DNA of 64,000 nucleotides from Hydrogenobaculum sp. 3684 (GCF_000213785.1 NC_015557.1:906664-970663), one strand, 5' to 3'. Shown: positions 24,972 through 35,070, numbered from the stretch's first letter. The notes: generated from the sequence alone by a model not told the origin. Numbers and translations: made by a program.

Positions 24972-24984
24972 ATATCAAAGAATA

Positions 24985-26016
24985 TTAAACCACTACTCTT
25001 TTTACCCTTTTACCCATCCTACACATCAACTCGTAAGGTATTGTTTTTACGATTTTAGAAGCCATAGAAAACGTTTGCTTTTCGTTTACAAAATCAACAT
25101 AATCCCCTATTTTTATATTTACCTCATCGGGAAGTTCAAACATCGTCATGTCCATAGTCACTGCACCAACCATTGGAAGCTTTACACCGTTAAAATCAAA
25201 ATACCATTTGTTTGCAAGAGATTTTGGAATACCATCGGCATACCCCATAGAAACCACACCTATAGTAGCATCTTTAGATAAAGTATATGTTCCTCCGTAA
25301 GAGATTTTATCGCCTTTTTTAAAATTTTTTAGTGATATAACCTTAGCCTTTACTTTGTATATTGGCTTTATAGGTATGTCAAAACCTTCATAGGGTTTCT
25401 CACCATACATTGCAAGGCCTATTCTTATAGCCGTTGTAAAATCTTTTTCATACATAAGCCCAGCAGAACTTTGATAGTGTATTTCAATACTATTTCTTTT
25501 TAAGCTTTTAACAATATTTTTAAACCTTTGTATTTGAAAAGCGCTATACTCTTTATCTAACGGTGAAGCAAGGTGAGTCATAATACCTTTTAAATTAGGA
25601 TGATTTGCTATATCCTCTTGAAGTTCAAAAAAACCAAGCCTTCCCATACCAGTGTCAAACTTTACGTGAAAGTCTATACCGGCGTCCTTTATCATATCAA
25701 ACTGATAGGTACTTGAAATAACCGGCGTAAGTTTATAATATTTTAGGTATTCTACATCTTTTAGATCAAGAACACCTCCTAGCACAAGGATAGGTTTTTT
25801 TATATCCACTTCTCTTAACTCTACAGCTTCTTCTATGCAAGCCACCGCAAAAGATTTTACATAGGGATTATCATCAAGAACTTTAGAAACCTCAGCACTT
25901 CCCATGCCATAGGCATTTGCCTTTACCACAGCAATTATAGGTTTATTCACACTATTGTAGATTTGGCTTATGTTGTTTAAAATGTTTTCCTTTAAAAGCT
26001 CTAAAACTATTCTCAT
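24985..26016 (-). CDS. alr: Alanine racemase
   Basis: A 343-residue PLP enzyme that supplies D-alanine for peptidoglycan. K32 in VVKANAYGMG binds PLP, and the catalytic Tyr lies in the ISYGGTYTL region of the C-terminal beta domain; VGAVTMDMTMFEL is also typical. It overlaps the upstream small gene by 4 bp. It is slightly shorter than average (about 360). Confidence 0.94.
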   Translation of the reverse strand: MRIVLELLKENILNNISQIYNSVNKPIIAVVKANAYGMGSAEVSKVLDDNPYVKSFAVACIEEAVELREVDIKKPILVLGGVLDLKDVEYLKYYKLTPVISSTYQFDMIKDAGIDFHVKFDTGMGRLGFFELQEDIANHPNLKGIMTHLASPLDKEYSAFQIQRFKNIVKSLKRNSIEIHYQSSAGLMYEKDFTTAIRIGLAMYGEKPYEGFDIPIKPIYKVKAKVISLKNFKKGDKISYGGTYTLSKDATIGVVSMGYADGIPKSLANKWYFDFNGVKLPMVGAVTMDMTMFELPDEVNIKIGDYVDFVNEKQTFSMASKIVKTIPYELMCRMGKRVKRVVV

Positions 26017-26318
26017 TTTATTACTTTACACATTTTCACAAAAGCTTCAACACCAAATTTAGAAATCCCCTTGTTTAAAACAGCGCCTTTACAAGCCGTA
26101 GTACAAGCTTCTATAAAAAGTTTTGTGCTTTTAGAATTGGACTTAATGATCTTTGATAGTTCATTTTCGAGATCGCCACAGGCACTAAAATCGTGTTTTT
26201 GACCAAAATTAGCACAAGTTTCTAAAAACAAACCATAAACATCACATCTATCAAGGGCAAAAGAAGGGTTTAAGAGAAAAAGTGTTGCTAAAAACAATAT
26301 AAGCATATTTCTATTCAT
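26013..26318 (-). CDS. Small exported cysteine-containing protein
   Basis: Not recognised. From the second in-frame Met (26318) it is 101 residues with a clear signal peptide (MLILFLATLFLLNPSFA), leaving about 80 mature residues with six cysteines (RCDVYG, ETCANFG, ACGDLEN, EACTTACKG, MCKVIK), suggesting disulfides in the periplasm. An earlier start at 26330 would add four residues. It overlaps lpxI by a few bases and alr by 4 bp, so it is in that operon. Confidence 0.65.
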   Translation of the reverse strand: MNRNMLILFLATLFLLNPSFALDRCDVYGLFLETCANFGQKHDFSACGDLENELSKIIKSNSKSTKLFIEACTTACKGAVLNKGISKFGVEAFVKMCKVIK

Positions 26319-27096
26319 AAGCGTATACACCTATACCAAAACGGTTAGCCATTTTAATGAACTTTTCTTTTTCAAGCACGTAAACTTTTCCTTTTTGAAT
26401 AGCAATAGCTTTTGCCTTTACCTCTTTTAAAGTATTTAACGTATCTATACCAACGGTGGGTACATCTATCCTAAAATCTTGATTTGTACGGGCTGATTTT
26501 ATCACCACAGTACCTTTACCAGCTATATCAAAAGCCCTAAGAATAGTTTTGTCTGTACCTTCCATAGCCTCCACAGCCACAACGGCTTTTTGTTTTATCA
26601 CCACCGTTTGACCTATGTCCATATCTGCAATATTCTTTGCTATCTTTGCACCAAACTCTATATCTTCAACAACATTTTTATCCAACTCTACATCGTTTAA
26701 AAGCCCTTCTTTTTCTATTAAAAGCTCAAATAAATAAGGCTTTGGATCCAAAAAGCTAAAACCCTCTTCTTGCATAAAATCCATAAAAGCCCTTATAATA
26801 CTTGAAGGGGTTTTGTCTTTTAAAGAAGTAAGTATCGAAACAGCCTTTATATCGTAATTTCTCGGATCTAAACTGAGTTTATGTTCAAATTTCCCAAGCA
26901 TCACTATCTTATTTACTTTTTTTTCTTTTAAAAGCTCTATGAGTTTAGAGATTTTACCAACAGGTAAATAAACATCTGCCTCTATAGTGGTGATATCTTT
27001 AGCGCCTACTGTAAAAACCTCTTCTTTGTTCTTGATAGCATTTTTTCTAAACACTTCTGGTAGTTCACCAGCACCAGCTATAAGGCCTATTTTCAT
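26311..27096 (-). CDS. lpxI: UDP-2,3-diacylglucosamine pyrophosphatase LpxI
   Basis: A 261-residue protein of the LpxI family (DUF1009), which cleaves UDP-2,3-diacylglucosamine to lipid X in lipid A synthesis, replacing LpxH. Signatures are IGLIAGAGELPEVF, the KIVMLGKFEH segment, SIIRAFMDFMQEEGFSF and VVIKQKAVVAVEAMEGTDKTILRA. It fits with lpxA elsewhere in the window. Confidence 0.92.
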   Translation of the reverse strand: MKIGLIAGAGELPEVFRKNAIKNKEEVFTVGAKDITTIEADVYLPVGKISKLIELLKEKKVNKIVMLGKFEHKLSLDPRNYDIKAVSILTSLKDKTPSSIIRAFMDFMQEEGFSFLDPKPYLFELLIEKEGLLNDVELDKNVVEDIEFGAKIAKNIADMDIGQTVVIKQKAVVAVEAMEGTDKTILRAFDIAGKGTVVIKSARTNQDFRIDVPTVGIDTLNTLKEVKAKAIAIQKGKVYVLEKEKFIKMANRFGIGVYAYE

Positions 27097-27105
27097 TTTA
27101 TATTT

Positions 27106-27114
27106 ATTATATCA
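27106..27114 (-). promoter_or_regulatory. Extended -10 promoter of lpxI
   Basis: Minus-strand TGATATAAT (TATAAT at 27111-27106) lies 9 nt before the lpxI ATG and overlaps the 3' end of the kinase gene. No ribosome-binding site is present. Confidence 0.5.
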
Positions 27115-28434
27115 TTTGCATATATAAAAAGTTGTACCGTCTTTTACTTCTACTTTTAGGTTAAAATTGTGCACTTGAGCCACCGCTTTTACTATAGAAA
27201 GCCCTAGGCCAAGTCCTCTTTTATCTTTTGAAACCCTGTAAAAACGTTCAAATATATAAGGCAAGTTCTCCTCAGGAATACCAGGGCCAAAATCTTTTAC
27301 ATAGATACAATCCCCTGTATATCCAAGTATAATATCTTTATCAGAATACTTAATAGCATTTTCCAAAAGATTTTTCACAGCTATTTTTAAATAGTGTGGG
27401 TCTGCTATCCAAGTATCTTGGCTTTTAATATCAAGAATGATATTTCTATTTTGGATTGAGAACTCTTCTTTTAGTTGATTAAGAAGCGAAACCACATCTA
27501 CCTCTGTTTTAGATATAGGTATATTTGATTCTAAGCGAGCCAAAGCCAAAAGGTCTTCTGTAAACTTACTAAGTACATCCGTCTGTTTATAAACCTTCTT
27601 AAGCACATCAAACATCTCATCTTCTTGATAAACCCCTGTCAAAATAAACTCAATTTGAGCTTTTATGTAGCTAATTGGGGTTTTAAATTCATGAGAAACA
27701 TCCGCTATAAAGTTTTTCTGGATTTTTATGGTATTGTTTAATTTTTCTACCATGTTTTTAAAAGCCCTAAACATTATCCCAAATTCATCGCTGGAACTAC
27801 TATCTGGAATATCTATGTCCATATTACCAGCGTATATATTTTCAGATATCCTTGTAATATCATCAAGCTGTTTTAATATTTTGTTTAAAATCGTATATAT
27901 GGTAAGTACAGAAAATACAACAACTCCTATCGTAAGGACAGTAAGCATATAAATAAATTGCTTTATAACCTTGTTTATCTCTCTTAACCTACCTATTACT
28001 ACAAAATAAACATCCTTTGTCTTTTTGACTATGTAAGCGTAATCTTCTCCGTTCTCTTCAAAAGTACCCATTGGTTTCTTTAAAAATAGGCTTAAAATAT
28101 AGTTGTTTATAGGTATGGGTTTTTCAGAATCTTCAAAAGACCCTACACTTAGCACACCACCATTTGAAGATAAAACAACAGCAGTTATATTTTCTGATGT
28201 AATATCGTCTATCATATCTTTAGCCTCTTTGGCAAGATCGTTTGAATATATAGAATAGAACTCTATAACAGGTTTTGCTTGATTGTTTAGATATGTATAC
28301 ATATAGTTTATTAGGATTTTATGAAGAACAAACGATGTGCTAATGGCTACAAACCCCATACTTAAAATTACAAGAACACTAAAAAGGGTTATGAGTTTTA
28401 ATCTAAAACTTGATATATTTTTAAACCATAGCAT
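27112..28434 (-). CDS. Sensor histidine kinase (orphan)
   Basis: A 440-residue membrane kinase. TM1 is near residues 13-35, a periplasmic sensor domain of about 115 residues follows, then TM2 near 158-180, HAMP (LDDITRISENIYAGNMDIDI), the phosphoacceptor box FIADVSHEFKTPISY and the ATPase with N box NLLENAIKYSD, G1 DFGPGIPEE and G2 GLGLGLSIV. It begins 6 bp after infB and has no response regulator beside it, so the partner is encoded elsewhere. The signal is unknown. Confidence 0.92.
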   Translation of the reverse strand: MLWFKNISSFRLKLITLFSVLVILSMGFVAISTSFVLHKILINYMYTYLNNQAKPVIEFYSIYSNDLAKEAKDMIDDITSENITAVVLSSNGGVLSVGSFEDSEKPIPINNYILSLFLKKPMGTFEENGEDYAYIVKKTKDVYFVVIGRLREINKVIKQFIYMLTVLTIGVVVFSVLTIYTILNKILKQLDDITRISENIYAGNMDIDIPDSSSSDEFGIMFRAFKNMVEKLNNTIKIQKNFIADVSHEFKTPISYIKAQIEFILTGVYQEDEMFDVLKKVYKQTDVLSKFTEDLLALARLESNIPISKTEVDVVSLLNQLKEEFSIQNRNIILDIKSQDTWIADPHYLKIAVKNLLENAIKYSDKDIILGYTGDCIYVKDFGPGIPEENLPYIFERFYRVSKDKRGLGLGLSIVKAVAQVHNFNLKVEVKDGTTFYICK

Positions 28435-28440
28435 TAAACG

Positions 28441-30969
28441 TTAAAGGGTTTGCTTCTCTTCCTTTATTTCATAGCATTCTATTTCGTCTTTCACTTTTAT
28501 ATCGTTGTAGTTCTCAAGCTTTATACCGCATTCGTAACCTCTAGCTACCTCATTTACATCTTCCTTGAAACGCTTTAAAGATTCTATCTTGCCATCGTAT
28601 ATTACAACACCGTTTCTTATAAGTCTTGCCCGTTGATTTCTAACAATTTTACCCTCTAATACATAACAACCAGCTACAGTACCAGCACCCTTTACCTTAA
28701 AAGTAGCTCTTACTTCAGCAAGTCCAAGGGTGATTTCTTTCTTTACCGGTGAAAGCATACCGCTTATGGCTTTCTTCACATCGTCTAAAAGCTCATAGAT
28801 GATGCCGTAAACCCTTATATCAACTTTCTCCCTTTCAGCGGCTTCTTTTGCTTTAGCGTCTGGTCTTACGTTAAAACCAAGTATTATTGCCTTTGCGGCT
28901 TTTGCAAGCATTACATCGCCTTCGGTGATAGAACCAACGCCTTCATGGATTACCTTTATGCTAACTTCTGAGGTTTTTATATCTGATAAAGATTTTTTAA
29001 TGGCTTCCAAAGAACCTACGGCATCGGCTTTTACTATAAGTTTAAGCTCTTTTACTTCACCTTCTTTGATTTTCTTAAATATATCATCTAAAGATATACC
29101 AAGCTCTTTGTTTTTATCTTGCTCTTTGGCCGTTTTTCTTATTTGAGCAAGTTCTTTTGCCTGCTTTTCAGAATCCACAACCTTTAATACATCTCCAGCC
29201 TCCGGCACTTCTTCAAAACCTATAATCTCTACAGCCATAGAAGGTGTTGCTTGCTTGACCTTATGGCCATAACTGTCCATCATAGCCCTTACTCTACCGT
29301 AAGTAGCACCTGCTACAAATATATCCCCCACCTTCAAAGTACCTTCCGTAACAAGTACTGTAGCCACTGGACCTTTTTGTTTGTCTAGTCTCGATTCTAT
29401 AATAGTACCCTTTGCCTTTTTGTCTGGATTGGCCTTTAACTCCAACATGTCTGCCACAAGCATAACCATATCAAGAAGCTCATCAACTCCTTGCCCAGTT
29501 TTAGCAGACACGTCTACAAAAACAGTATCTCCACCCCACTCTTCTGGTATAATCCCCACCTCCGATAACTCTCTTCTTACTCTAGAGGGATCAGCACCTG
29601 GCTTATCTATTTTGTTAACTGCTACCACAATCGGTACGTTAAAAGCTTTAGCATGATTTATAGCTTCTATAGTCTGGGGCATAACACCATCATCAGCTGC
29701 CACCACCAATATAGCAACATCTGTTACCTGAGCACCTCTGGCACGCAAACTTGTAAACGCTTCGTGTCCTGGGGTATCCAAGAATGTAATAAGCCTTCCA
29801 TCCTTAGTCTTTACCATGGAAGCGCCTATGTGTTGAGTTATACCACCCTTTTCTCTTGCAGCAACGTTGGTTTTTCTTATAGTATCAAGCAATGTAGTTT
29901 TACCATGGTCTACGTGCCCCATCACCACTACTACCGGAGGACGTGGTTTTAGCTTCGATGGGTCTTCCTCTTCTGGTTCTTCCTCTTCTATAACCACTTC
30001 CGGTTTTTTTATCTCAGCTAGGTATCCAAACTTTTCGGCTATTTTAACAGCTAAGTTAGGATCTATGTTTTGGTTTATAGTTACCAAGATACCTTCTTGG
30101 AAAAGTTCTTTTATAATTTGATTTGGACCCACTCCTAAAAGCTCGGCAAACTCTCTTACAGATATAACTTCAGGAATTTCTATTATCTTTATCTCTTCCT
30201 CTTTCTTTGCTTCTTCTTTTGGTGGAGACGGCTTCTGAGGTTCTTTCTTAGGTTTTTGAGAAGGCGCCTTTGGAGATTCTTGCTTTGTTTCGACTTTTTC
30301 TTGTTTTTCGGCTTTTACCTGTATTGGCTCTTCTTTCACCTTCTCTTGAACTGACTGTTTTTCTTCAATAGGTTTTACTTCAGTTAAAGGTTCTTGTTTT
30401 GGTTGTTCTTTAGCAATATTTTCCTCAACAACTTTATGCATATGCTCTTCAGGTTTTTCGATAGGTTTATCTTGCTCCATCTTTTCTTCTACTATCTTTT
30501 CTTCTGGTTTTTCTTCCGCCACAGGTTTTGATTCTACAGGTTTAGAAGTTTCTAAGAGTACTGGTGCTGATGATTGCTCTTCTTTCTTTGGCTCTGGTAT
30601 AACAACTTGATCTTTTGTTTCTTGTTTTATTTCTGGTTTTCTTGCTGGAGGTTCTTGTTTTTTCGATGCTTGTATTGGTTTTTGTTGAGGTCTTTTAGAA
30701 GTTGGTTTTTGGCTTTTAGTAGATTTAACATGCTCTTTTTCTACTTCCTTAGCGACAATTTTTGGAGTTTCCTCAACAAGCACAGCACCTGAAAGCTCAT
30801 AGTAATCTATCAAAAAATCTTTGTCTTCTTCTTCTATATACTGCGTAACTTGGGATATGTTTTTGCTACGCCATTCTCTAAGTACACTTTTTATTTCGTC
30901 TACTCTGTCCTCTAGACCATAGGTTTCAACAAAATCTTTTAACCTTATACCGCTTTTTTTCTTTGACAT
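28441..30969 (-). CDS. infB: Translation initiation factor IF-2
   Basis: An 842-residue GTPase that delivers initiator tRNA. An N-terminal helical domain ([18 protein letters not shown]) is followed by a Lys/Glu/Pro/Gln-rich linker (about 75-265), a second IF2 N domain ([20 protein letters not shown]) and the G domain with [27 protein letters not shown] and NKID. Domains II to IV complete the protein. A TATAAT box 6 nt before the ATG suggests a leaderless mRNA. The nusA genes that often precede infB are absent. Confidence 0.98.
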   Translation of the reverse strand: MSKKKSGIRLKDFVETYGLEDRVDEIKSVLREWRSKNISQVTQYIEEEDKDFLIDYYELSGAVLVEETPKIVAKEVEKEHVKSTKSQKPTSKRPQQKPIQASKKQEPPARKPEIKQETKDQVVIPEPKKEEQSSAPVLLETSKPVESKPVAEEKPEEKIVEEKMEQDKPIEKPEEHMHKVVEENIAKEQPKQEPLTEVKPIEEKQSVQEKVKEEPIQVKAEKQEKVETKQESPKAPSQKPKKEPQKPSPPKEEAKKEEEIKIIEIPEVISVREFAELLGVGPNQIIKELFQEGILVTINQNIDPNLAVKIAEKFGYLAEIKKPEVVIEEEEPEEEDPSKLKPRPPVVVVMGHVDHGKTTLLDTIRKTNVAAREKGGITQHIGASMVKTKDGRLITFLDTPGHEAFTSLRARGAQVTDVAILVVAADDGVMPQTIEAINHAKAFNVPIVVAVNKIDKPGADPSRVRRELSEVGIIPEEWGGDTVFVDVSAKTGQGVDELLDMVMLVADMLELKANPDKKAKGTIIESRLDKQKGPVATVLVTEGTLKVGDIFVAGATYGRVRAMMDSYGHKVKQATPSMAVEIIGFEEVPEAGDVLKVVDSEKQAKELAQIRKTAKEQDKNKELGISLDDIFKKIKEGEVKELKLIVKADAVGSLEAIKKSLSDIKTSEVSIKVIHEGVGSITEGDVMLAKAAKAIILGFNVRPDAKAKEAAEREKVDIRVYGIIYELLDDVKKAISGMLSPVKKEITLGLAEVRATFKVKGAGTVAGCYVLEGKIVRNQRARLIRNGVVIYDGKIESLKRFKEDVNEVARGYECGIKLENYNDIKVKDEIECYEIKEEKQTL

Positions 30970-30975
30970 ACTATT

Positions 30976-30981
30976 ATTATA
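30976..30981 (-). promoter_or_regulatory. -10 box of infB, leaderless arrangement
   Basis: Minus-strand TATAAT, 6 nt (AATAGT) before the ATG; no Shine-Dalgarno between. Confidence 0.6.
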
Positions 30982-31022
30982 CCTGAAAACCTTGAAAATT
31001 ATTATACTTTATGAAGCCTTAA

Positions 31023-31095
31023 TGGAGTCGACGGGACTTGAACCCGTGACCTCCGACATGCCATATCGGCGCTCTCCCAACTGAGCTACGACCCC
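31023..31095 (-). tRNA. tRNA-Ala(GGC)
   Basis: A complete cloverleaf: acceptor GGGGTCG/CGACTCC with the alanine identity pair G3:U70, D arm GCTC...GAGC, anticodon stem CCGAT/GTCGG with loop ATGGCAT (anticodon GGC), and T arm ACGGG-TTCAAGT-CCCGT. Discriminator A; CCA is not encoded. Confidence 0.96.
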
Positions 31096-31115
31096 TAAAT
31101 AAAACTAAGTATATT

Positions 31116-31292
31116 TTACATCAATTTTTGTTTATTTTCAAGTTTTTCTTTCTGCTCCCTATATATATCTTCAAAATCACTTTTAGGACTAGATTTAAGT
31201 TTATCTAAAAGTGCTTTTCTTCTTCTGATCTCTTCAGACACTAAAACTTTGCTTTCTTGTTTAAGACTACCTATAAGTCTTTCGTAAGCCAT
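31116..31292 (-). CDS. Small basic hypothetical protein, 58 aa
   Basis: Not recognised. From the ATG at 31292 it encodes 58 highly charged, probably helical residues (MAYERLIGSLKQESKVL...KSDFEDIYREQKEKLENKQ). This start is preferred over one 20 codons upstream because AAAAGGAGG lies 7 bp before it. It sits between atpA and tRNA-Ala. Confidence 0.6.
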   Translation of the reverse strand: MAYERLIGSLKQESKVLVSEEIRRRKALLDKLKSSPKSDFEDIYREQKEKLENKQKLM

Positions 31293-31394
31293 AAACAACC
31301 TCCTTTTCAAAAATGGTACAACTATATATATAACAAATAAACAATTTTGCAATGATCAACTGATAAATATTATAAAAAGAAGGTTGTTATTTAA

Positions 31395-31416
31395 ATAAAA
31401 GCCCCAAAACGGGGCC
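31395..31416 (-). terminator. Rho-independent terminator of the atpF'FHA operon
   Basis: On the minus strand GCCCC/GGGGC arms (31415-31411 and 31405-31401) with a 5-nt loop are followed by TTTTATTT, just 8 bp after the atpA stop. Confidence 0.88.
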
Positions 31417-31422
31417 AAATTA

Positions 31423-32931
31423 TTATGGAATAAAGCTTGCTTTAAATTTGTCTAAGGCTGTTTTTAGCTTAGCTTTTACAGAGTCATCTATGGCTTTTTT
31501 GGTCTTTAACTCATCCAAGAGGTCTTTAAAGTTTGCATCTAAAAATCCATATAACTCCATTTCAAACTTTCTTACAGATGATACAGGTATATCGTCAAGG
31601 TAACCGTTTGTACCTGCGTATATAGCTATAACTTGCTTTTCTACAGGTATAGGACTGTAAGGACCTTGTTTTAACAATTCCACAAGCCTTAAACCTCTAT
31701 TGATGGTGTCTTGAGTAGCTTTGTCTAGGTCAGAAGCAAATTGCATAAAAGCTTCCAATTCTCTAAACTGAGCTAAGTCAAGTCTCAAAGTACCAGCCAC
31801 TTGTTTCATGGCTTTTATCTGAGCACTACCACCAACCCTTGACACAGAAAGACCAACGTTTATAGCCGGTCTTATACCCTTGTTAAAAAGGTCTGGTTCC
31901 AAATAAATTTGACCATCGGTGATAGATATAACGTTTGTTGGTATATAAGCTGACACGTCGCCAGCCTTTGTTTCTATTATAGGAAGTGCCGTCAGAGAAC
32001 CTGCGCCAAGCTCATCGTTTAGCTTAGCCGCTCTTTCAAGAAGTCTTGAGTGTAGATAAAATACATCACCAGGATAAGCTTCTCTTCCGGGAGGACGTCT
32101 CACCAACAAAGAAAGTTGTCTGTAAGCTTCTGCATGTTTTGATAGGTCGTCGTAAACGATAAGAGCGTGCTTACTGTTGTCTCTAAAATACTCACCTATA
32201 GTACAACCTGTAAATGGCGCCAAGTATTGCAAAGGAGCTGGGTCTGTAGCAGAAGCCACCACAACAGTGGTATATTTCATAGCACCTTCTCTTTCAAGAA
32301 GCTCTATAATACGGGCGGTGGTAGATTTCTTTTGGCCTATAGCCACATATATACAATAAACATCGGTATCTCTTTGGTTTAAAATAGTGTCTATAGCAAC
32401 GGTGGTTTTACCAGTAGCCCTATCTCCTATTATAAGCTCTCTTTGCCCTCTACCTATTGGTATCATAGCGTCTATAGCTTTTATACCGGTTTGAAGAGGC
32501 TCGTGAACGGACTTTCTTTTTACTATACCCGGAGCTATCTTTTCTACTGGGCTTCTTTGCTTTGCGTTGATGGGTCCTTTGCCATCTAGTGGATTACCTA
32601 ATGGATCTATAACTCTACCTACAAGCTCTTCACCCACAGGAGCATCCAATATTCTACCCGTACGCTTTACTATACTACCTTCTTTTATACCAGACTCTGA
32701 ACCAAGTATTATGATACCAACGTTGTCTTCTTCAAGGTTAAAAGCAAGTCCAGCCTCACCGCTATCAAATTCCAAAAGCTCGTTGGCCATAACGTTATCA
32801 AGACCGTAGGCTCTTGCAACACCATCACCTACAGCATAAACTACGCCAACCTCTTCCATCTTTATGTCTGTTTCAAAGCTTTGAAGCTGAGATTTCAGTA
32901 TCTCCAAAGCGTCGTCATAAGCAAGTGTCAT
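31423..32931 (-). CDS. atpA: ATP synthase F1 subunit alpha
   Basis: 502 residues. Walker [15 protein letters not shown], the alpha-type signature [17 protein letters not shown] and the N-terminal barrel ([17 protein letters not shown]) identify the non-catalytic alpha subunit. It is last in the atpF'-atpF-atpH-atpA cluster; atpG, which normally follows, is replaced by a terminator. The 106-bp gap to atpH is unusually long for this operon and holds a predicted pseudoknot. Confidence 0.98.
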   Translation of the reverse strand: MTLAYDDALEILKSQLQSFETDIKMEEVGVVYAVGDGVARAYGLDNVMANELLEFDSGEAGLAFNLEEDNVGIIILGSESGIKEGSIVKRTGRILDAPVGEELVGRVIDPLGNPLDGKGPINAKQRSPVEKIAPGIVKRKSVHEPLQTGIKAIDAMIPIGRGQRELIIGDRATGKTTVAIDTILNQRDTDVYCIYVAIGQKKSTTARIIELLEREGAMKYTTVVVASATDPAPLQYLAPFTGCTIGEYFRDNSKHALIVYDDLSKHAEAYRQLSLLVRRPPGREAYPGDVFYLHSRLLERAAKLNDELGAGSLTALPIIETKAGDVSAYIPTNVISITDGQIYLEPDLFNKGIRPAINVGLSVSRVGGSAQIKAMKQVAGTLRLDLAQFRELEAFMQFASDLDKATQDTINRGLRLVELLKQGPYSPIPVEKQVIAIYAGTNGYLDDIPVSSVRKFEMELYGFLDANFKDLLDELKTKKAIDDSVKAKLKTALDKFKASFIP

Positions 32932-32946
32932 ATCTCACACCCTTTT

Positions 32947-33033
32947 ATCAAGGATACCCTTGATGCTGGTATTTTTACCCCGCCTTCTTTCTAGCGTGAA
33001 GGCCATTCCAGCTGGCGGCTTTTACCTTCACAC
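32947..33033 (-). promoter_or_regulatory. Predicted H-type pseudoknot plus hairpin in the atpH-atpA spacer
   Basis: Read on the minus strand, stem 1 pairs GTGTGAAGG (33033-33025) with CCTTCACGC (33002-32994), nine pairs with one G-U. The loop of stem 1 contains CCGCC (33018-33014), which pairs with GGCGG (32984-32980) downstream of stem 1, the H-type order. The last loop is A-rich (GCTAGAAAGAA, less the bases in stem 1). A second hairpin, ATCAAGG/CCTTGAT (32964-32958 with 32953-32947), lies about 15 nt before the atpA ATG. No known RNA family is recognised. Confidence 0.55.
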
Positions 33034-33037
33034 TGTT

Positions 33038-33586
33038 TTATAAGCTTTTAACTTTATTAGACAAATTTTGCAAAACACCTCTTACAGATGTATCAAGCAC
33101 CAATCCAGAAAGCCTTAACTCAAACCCACCTATCAGTGCTTCGTTAACAGATATTTCTGGCTCTATCTTTCTATTTAAAACCTTTTCAACTCTTTGTATT
33201 ATTTCGTCTACAAGCTCTTTTGCAGGCTCTTTAGCGAATATAAGTTTACCTTTATAAATAGACAATATCTTTTCAGATTCATAATCAAACAGCCTTTTAA
33301 TCTCATCAACAATTCTAAGAAGGTTTAAATCAATAAGCTCATCCACGAAAAACTCTATTTCTTTTGGTATATTACCCTTTTGTATAAGACTTTTTATAAA
33401 AAGTTTTTTTTGCTCATTTGGCACAAAAGGAGACAAAACAAAATCCCTAAATTTTGGTTCTTTTCTATAAAGTACTCCTAAAAGCCCTAAAAAATCAGAT
33501 ACAGCGCTAAGAGATTCTTTATCTTTTGGAACGGAAGAAATGATCTTCTTTGCCAGCTTTCTAGCCAACTCCTTGTTTACCTTCAT
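33038..33586 (-). CDS. atpH: ATP synthase F1 subunit delta
   Basis: 182 residues; helical N-terminal domain (LAKKIISSVPKDKESLSAVSDFLGLL) and C-terminal strand region ALIGGFELRLSGLVLDTSVRGVLQNL, the OSCP/delta signature. It links F1 to the peripheral stalk. It overlaps atpF by 4 bp. Confidence 0.93.
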   Translation of the reverse strand: MKVNKELARKLAKKIISSVPKDKESLSAVSDFLGLLGVLYRKEPKFRDFVLSPFVPNEQKKLFIKSLIQKGNIPKEIEFFVDELIDLNLLRIVDEIKRLFDYESEKILSIYKGKLIFAKEPAKELVDEIIQRVEKVLNRKIEPEISVNEALIGGFELRLSGLVLDTSVRGVLQNLSNKVKSL

Positions 33587-34065
33587 TTGCCTAACCTCTC
33601 AAGCCTTGACTTTATGTAAGAAATTTCTACCTTCTCATCTTTAAAAGCCTCTTTCAGCTTAACCTCTGCTTTTGATATCAAAGATGAACTTAGCCCAGAT
33701 ATAAGTTGGGACTTTAACCTGTTGGCTTCTACTTCTACCATTTCTTTACCCATTTTCTCTATGTTCTCGGCCACTATCTTTGCATGAGACAGTATCTCAT
33801 CATATTGTGCTTTTGCAAGTATTCTTTGATTTTCAAGAGTTTTTTCATATTTCTTTCTTGCTTCTTCAACTTCTTTTTTGGCCAAAGATACAGCCTCTCT
33901 ATTTGATAAAAGCTTAGAAAGAGGTTCTTCTACTTGAGATACTAATGATTTGTAAGCTTTCTCAAACATATCTTTTATTTGCTTACCGGCAAACTTATAA
34001 ACTAAAGCAAAAAATAATATTACGTTAACAGCTTTCCATATATTTTCAAATACATAGTTAGACAT
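33583..34065 (-). CDS. atpF: ATP synthase F0 subunit b
   Basis: 160 residues: one N-terminal membrane helix (VNVILFFALVYKF) and a long charged coiled coil. One of two b-type stalk subunits here, as in organisms with b and b'. Confidence 0.9.
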   Translation of the reverse strand: MSNYVFENIWKAVNVILFFALVYKFAGKQIKDMFEKAYKSLVSQVEEPLSKLLSNREAVSLAKKEVEEARKKYEKTLENQRILAKAQYDEILSHAKIVAENIEKMGKEMVEVEANRLKSQLISGLSSSLISKAEVKLKEAFKDEKVEISYIKSRLERLGK

Positions 34066-34069
34066 AAAC

Positions 34070-34498
34070 TTACCCCTTTATTACCTTTTCTACCAGTGAT
34101 TCTACTAAAGAGTCCAAAGAAGCTTCCAAAACTTTTTTCTGTTCTTCTAATTCTTGTTTTATCTTTTCTATTTGAGTACGATATTCAAGTTCAGCCTTTT
34201 CCTCTGCTTCTTTTAATATTCTTTGTTTCTCATCGTTTGCTTTTTTTATAGCTTCTTCCAAAATCTGTTGGGCTTCTTTTTTAGCTTTTTCTAAGATCTC
34301 TTGAGCTTCTTTCAAAAGCATTTCGCGTTCTTTGGCAAGAGCCTGAGCTTCTTTAAGCGTTTTATCAGCTTGATCTTGTCTTTCTTTAGCTATACCAAGA
34401 TACGGTTTCAAAACCATATAATTTACAATGGCTACAAAAACTAAGAAAAGGACAATCTCCACAAACAAGGTTTCATTGGGTATAACACCTATACTCAT
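34070..34498 (-). CDS. ATP synthase F0 subunit b'
   Basis: 142 residues: an N-terminal membrane helix (ETLFVEIVLFLVFVAIVNYMVL) then a highly charged coiled coil (KEAQEILEKAKKEAQQILEEA). First gene of the cluster, with GGAGG before the ATG and a promoter at 34521-34529. F0 subunits a and c are not in the window. Confidence 0.9.
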   Translation of the reverse strand: MSIGVIPNETLFVEIVLFLVFVAIVNYMVLKPYLGIAKERQDQADKTLKEAQALAKEREMLLKEAQEILEKAKKEAQQILEEAIKKANDEKQRILKEAEEKAELEYRTQIEKIKQELEEQKKVLEASLDSLVESLVEKVIKG

Positions 34499-34520
34499 AC
34501 TAAGCCTCCATCAAAATATT

Positions 34521-34529
34521 ATTATAACA
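34521..34529 (-). promoter_or_regulatory. Extended -10 promoter of the atpF'FHA operon
   Basis: Minus-strand TGTTATAAT (TATAAT at 34526-34521) lies 22 nt upstream of the ATG, leaving room for the GGAGG site. The -35 match (TTGCGC) is 19 bp away and weak. Confidence 0.6.
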
Positions 34530-34593
34530 TGGCTCCATAGCTTTTGCGCAAATTAAATACACTTACTAACGTAGATATAGTATATTATATATT

Positions 34594-35070
34594 ATGAAAA
34601 AACAAGAACAAAATAATACACCAAGGTATGTAAACAAAGAAGGCTTACATGAAAATGAGATTGTGGAAACTTATCAAGCAGGTATTGAGCTTTTAGGACC
34701 AGAGATAAAATCCATAAGGAACAAGCAAACCGTATCTTTCAAAGATGCTTTTGTTAGAATAGAAAACGGAGAAGCGTTTTTACACAACTTATACATAGCT
34801 CCCTACAAGTACGCCACCATAAAACCCCCAGACCCACTTAGAAAGAGAAAATTACTTCTTCATAAAAGGGAAATTTTGAGGCTTTTAGGAAAATCAAAGG
34901 AAAAAGGTTATACGATAATACCGCTTAGCCTTTACTTTAAAAACGGCAAAGTAAAAGTAGACATAGCACTAGTCAAGGGTAAAAAACTTTACGATAAAAG
35001 AAAAGAGCTAAAAGAAAAAGACATAAAGAGAGAACTACAAAGAGAGTTTAAAGGGAGAGTAAAGCTCTAA
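34594..35070 (+). CDS. smpB: SsrA-binding protein SmpB
   Basis: 158 residues; partner of tmRNA in ribosome rescue. Typical blocks are YQAGIELLGPEIKSIRNKQTVSFKDAF, ENGEAFLHNLYIAPY, RKRKLLLHKREI and the C-terminal tail GKKLYDKRKELKEKDIKRE. The stop overlaps the rnr ATG by 1 bp (TAATG), and smpB-rnr is a common pair. Confidence 0.97.
   Translation: MKKQEQNNTPRYVNKEGLHENEIVETYQAGIELLGPEIKSIRNKQTVSFKDAFVRIENGEAFLHNLYIAPYKYATIKPPDPLRKRKLLLHKREILRLLGKSKEKGYTIIPLSLYFKNGKVKVDIALVKGKKLYDKRKELKEKDIKRELQREFKGRVKL

Noticed and set aside
21138..24984. cas genes for the arrays
   Set aside because: No Cas1, Cas2, Cas3 or effector-like protein is encoded in this island or elsewhere in the window; the system type was therefore left open.
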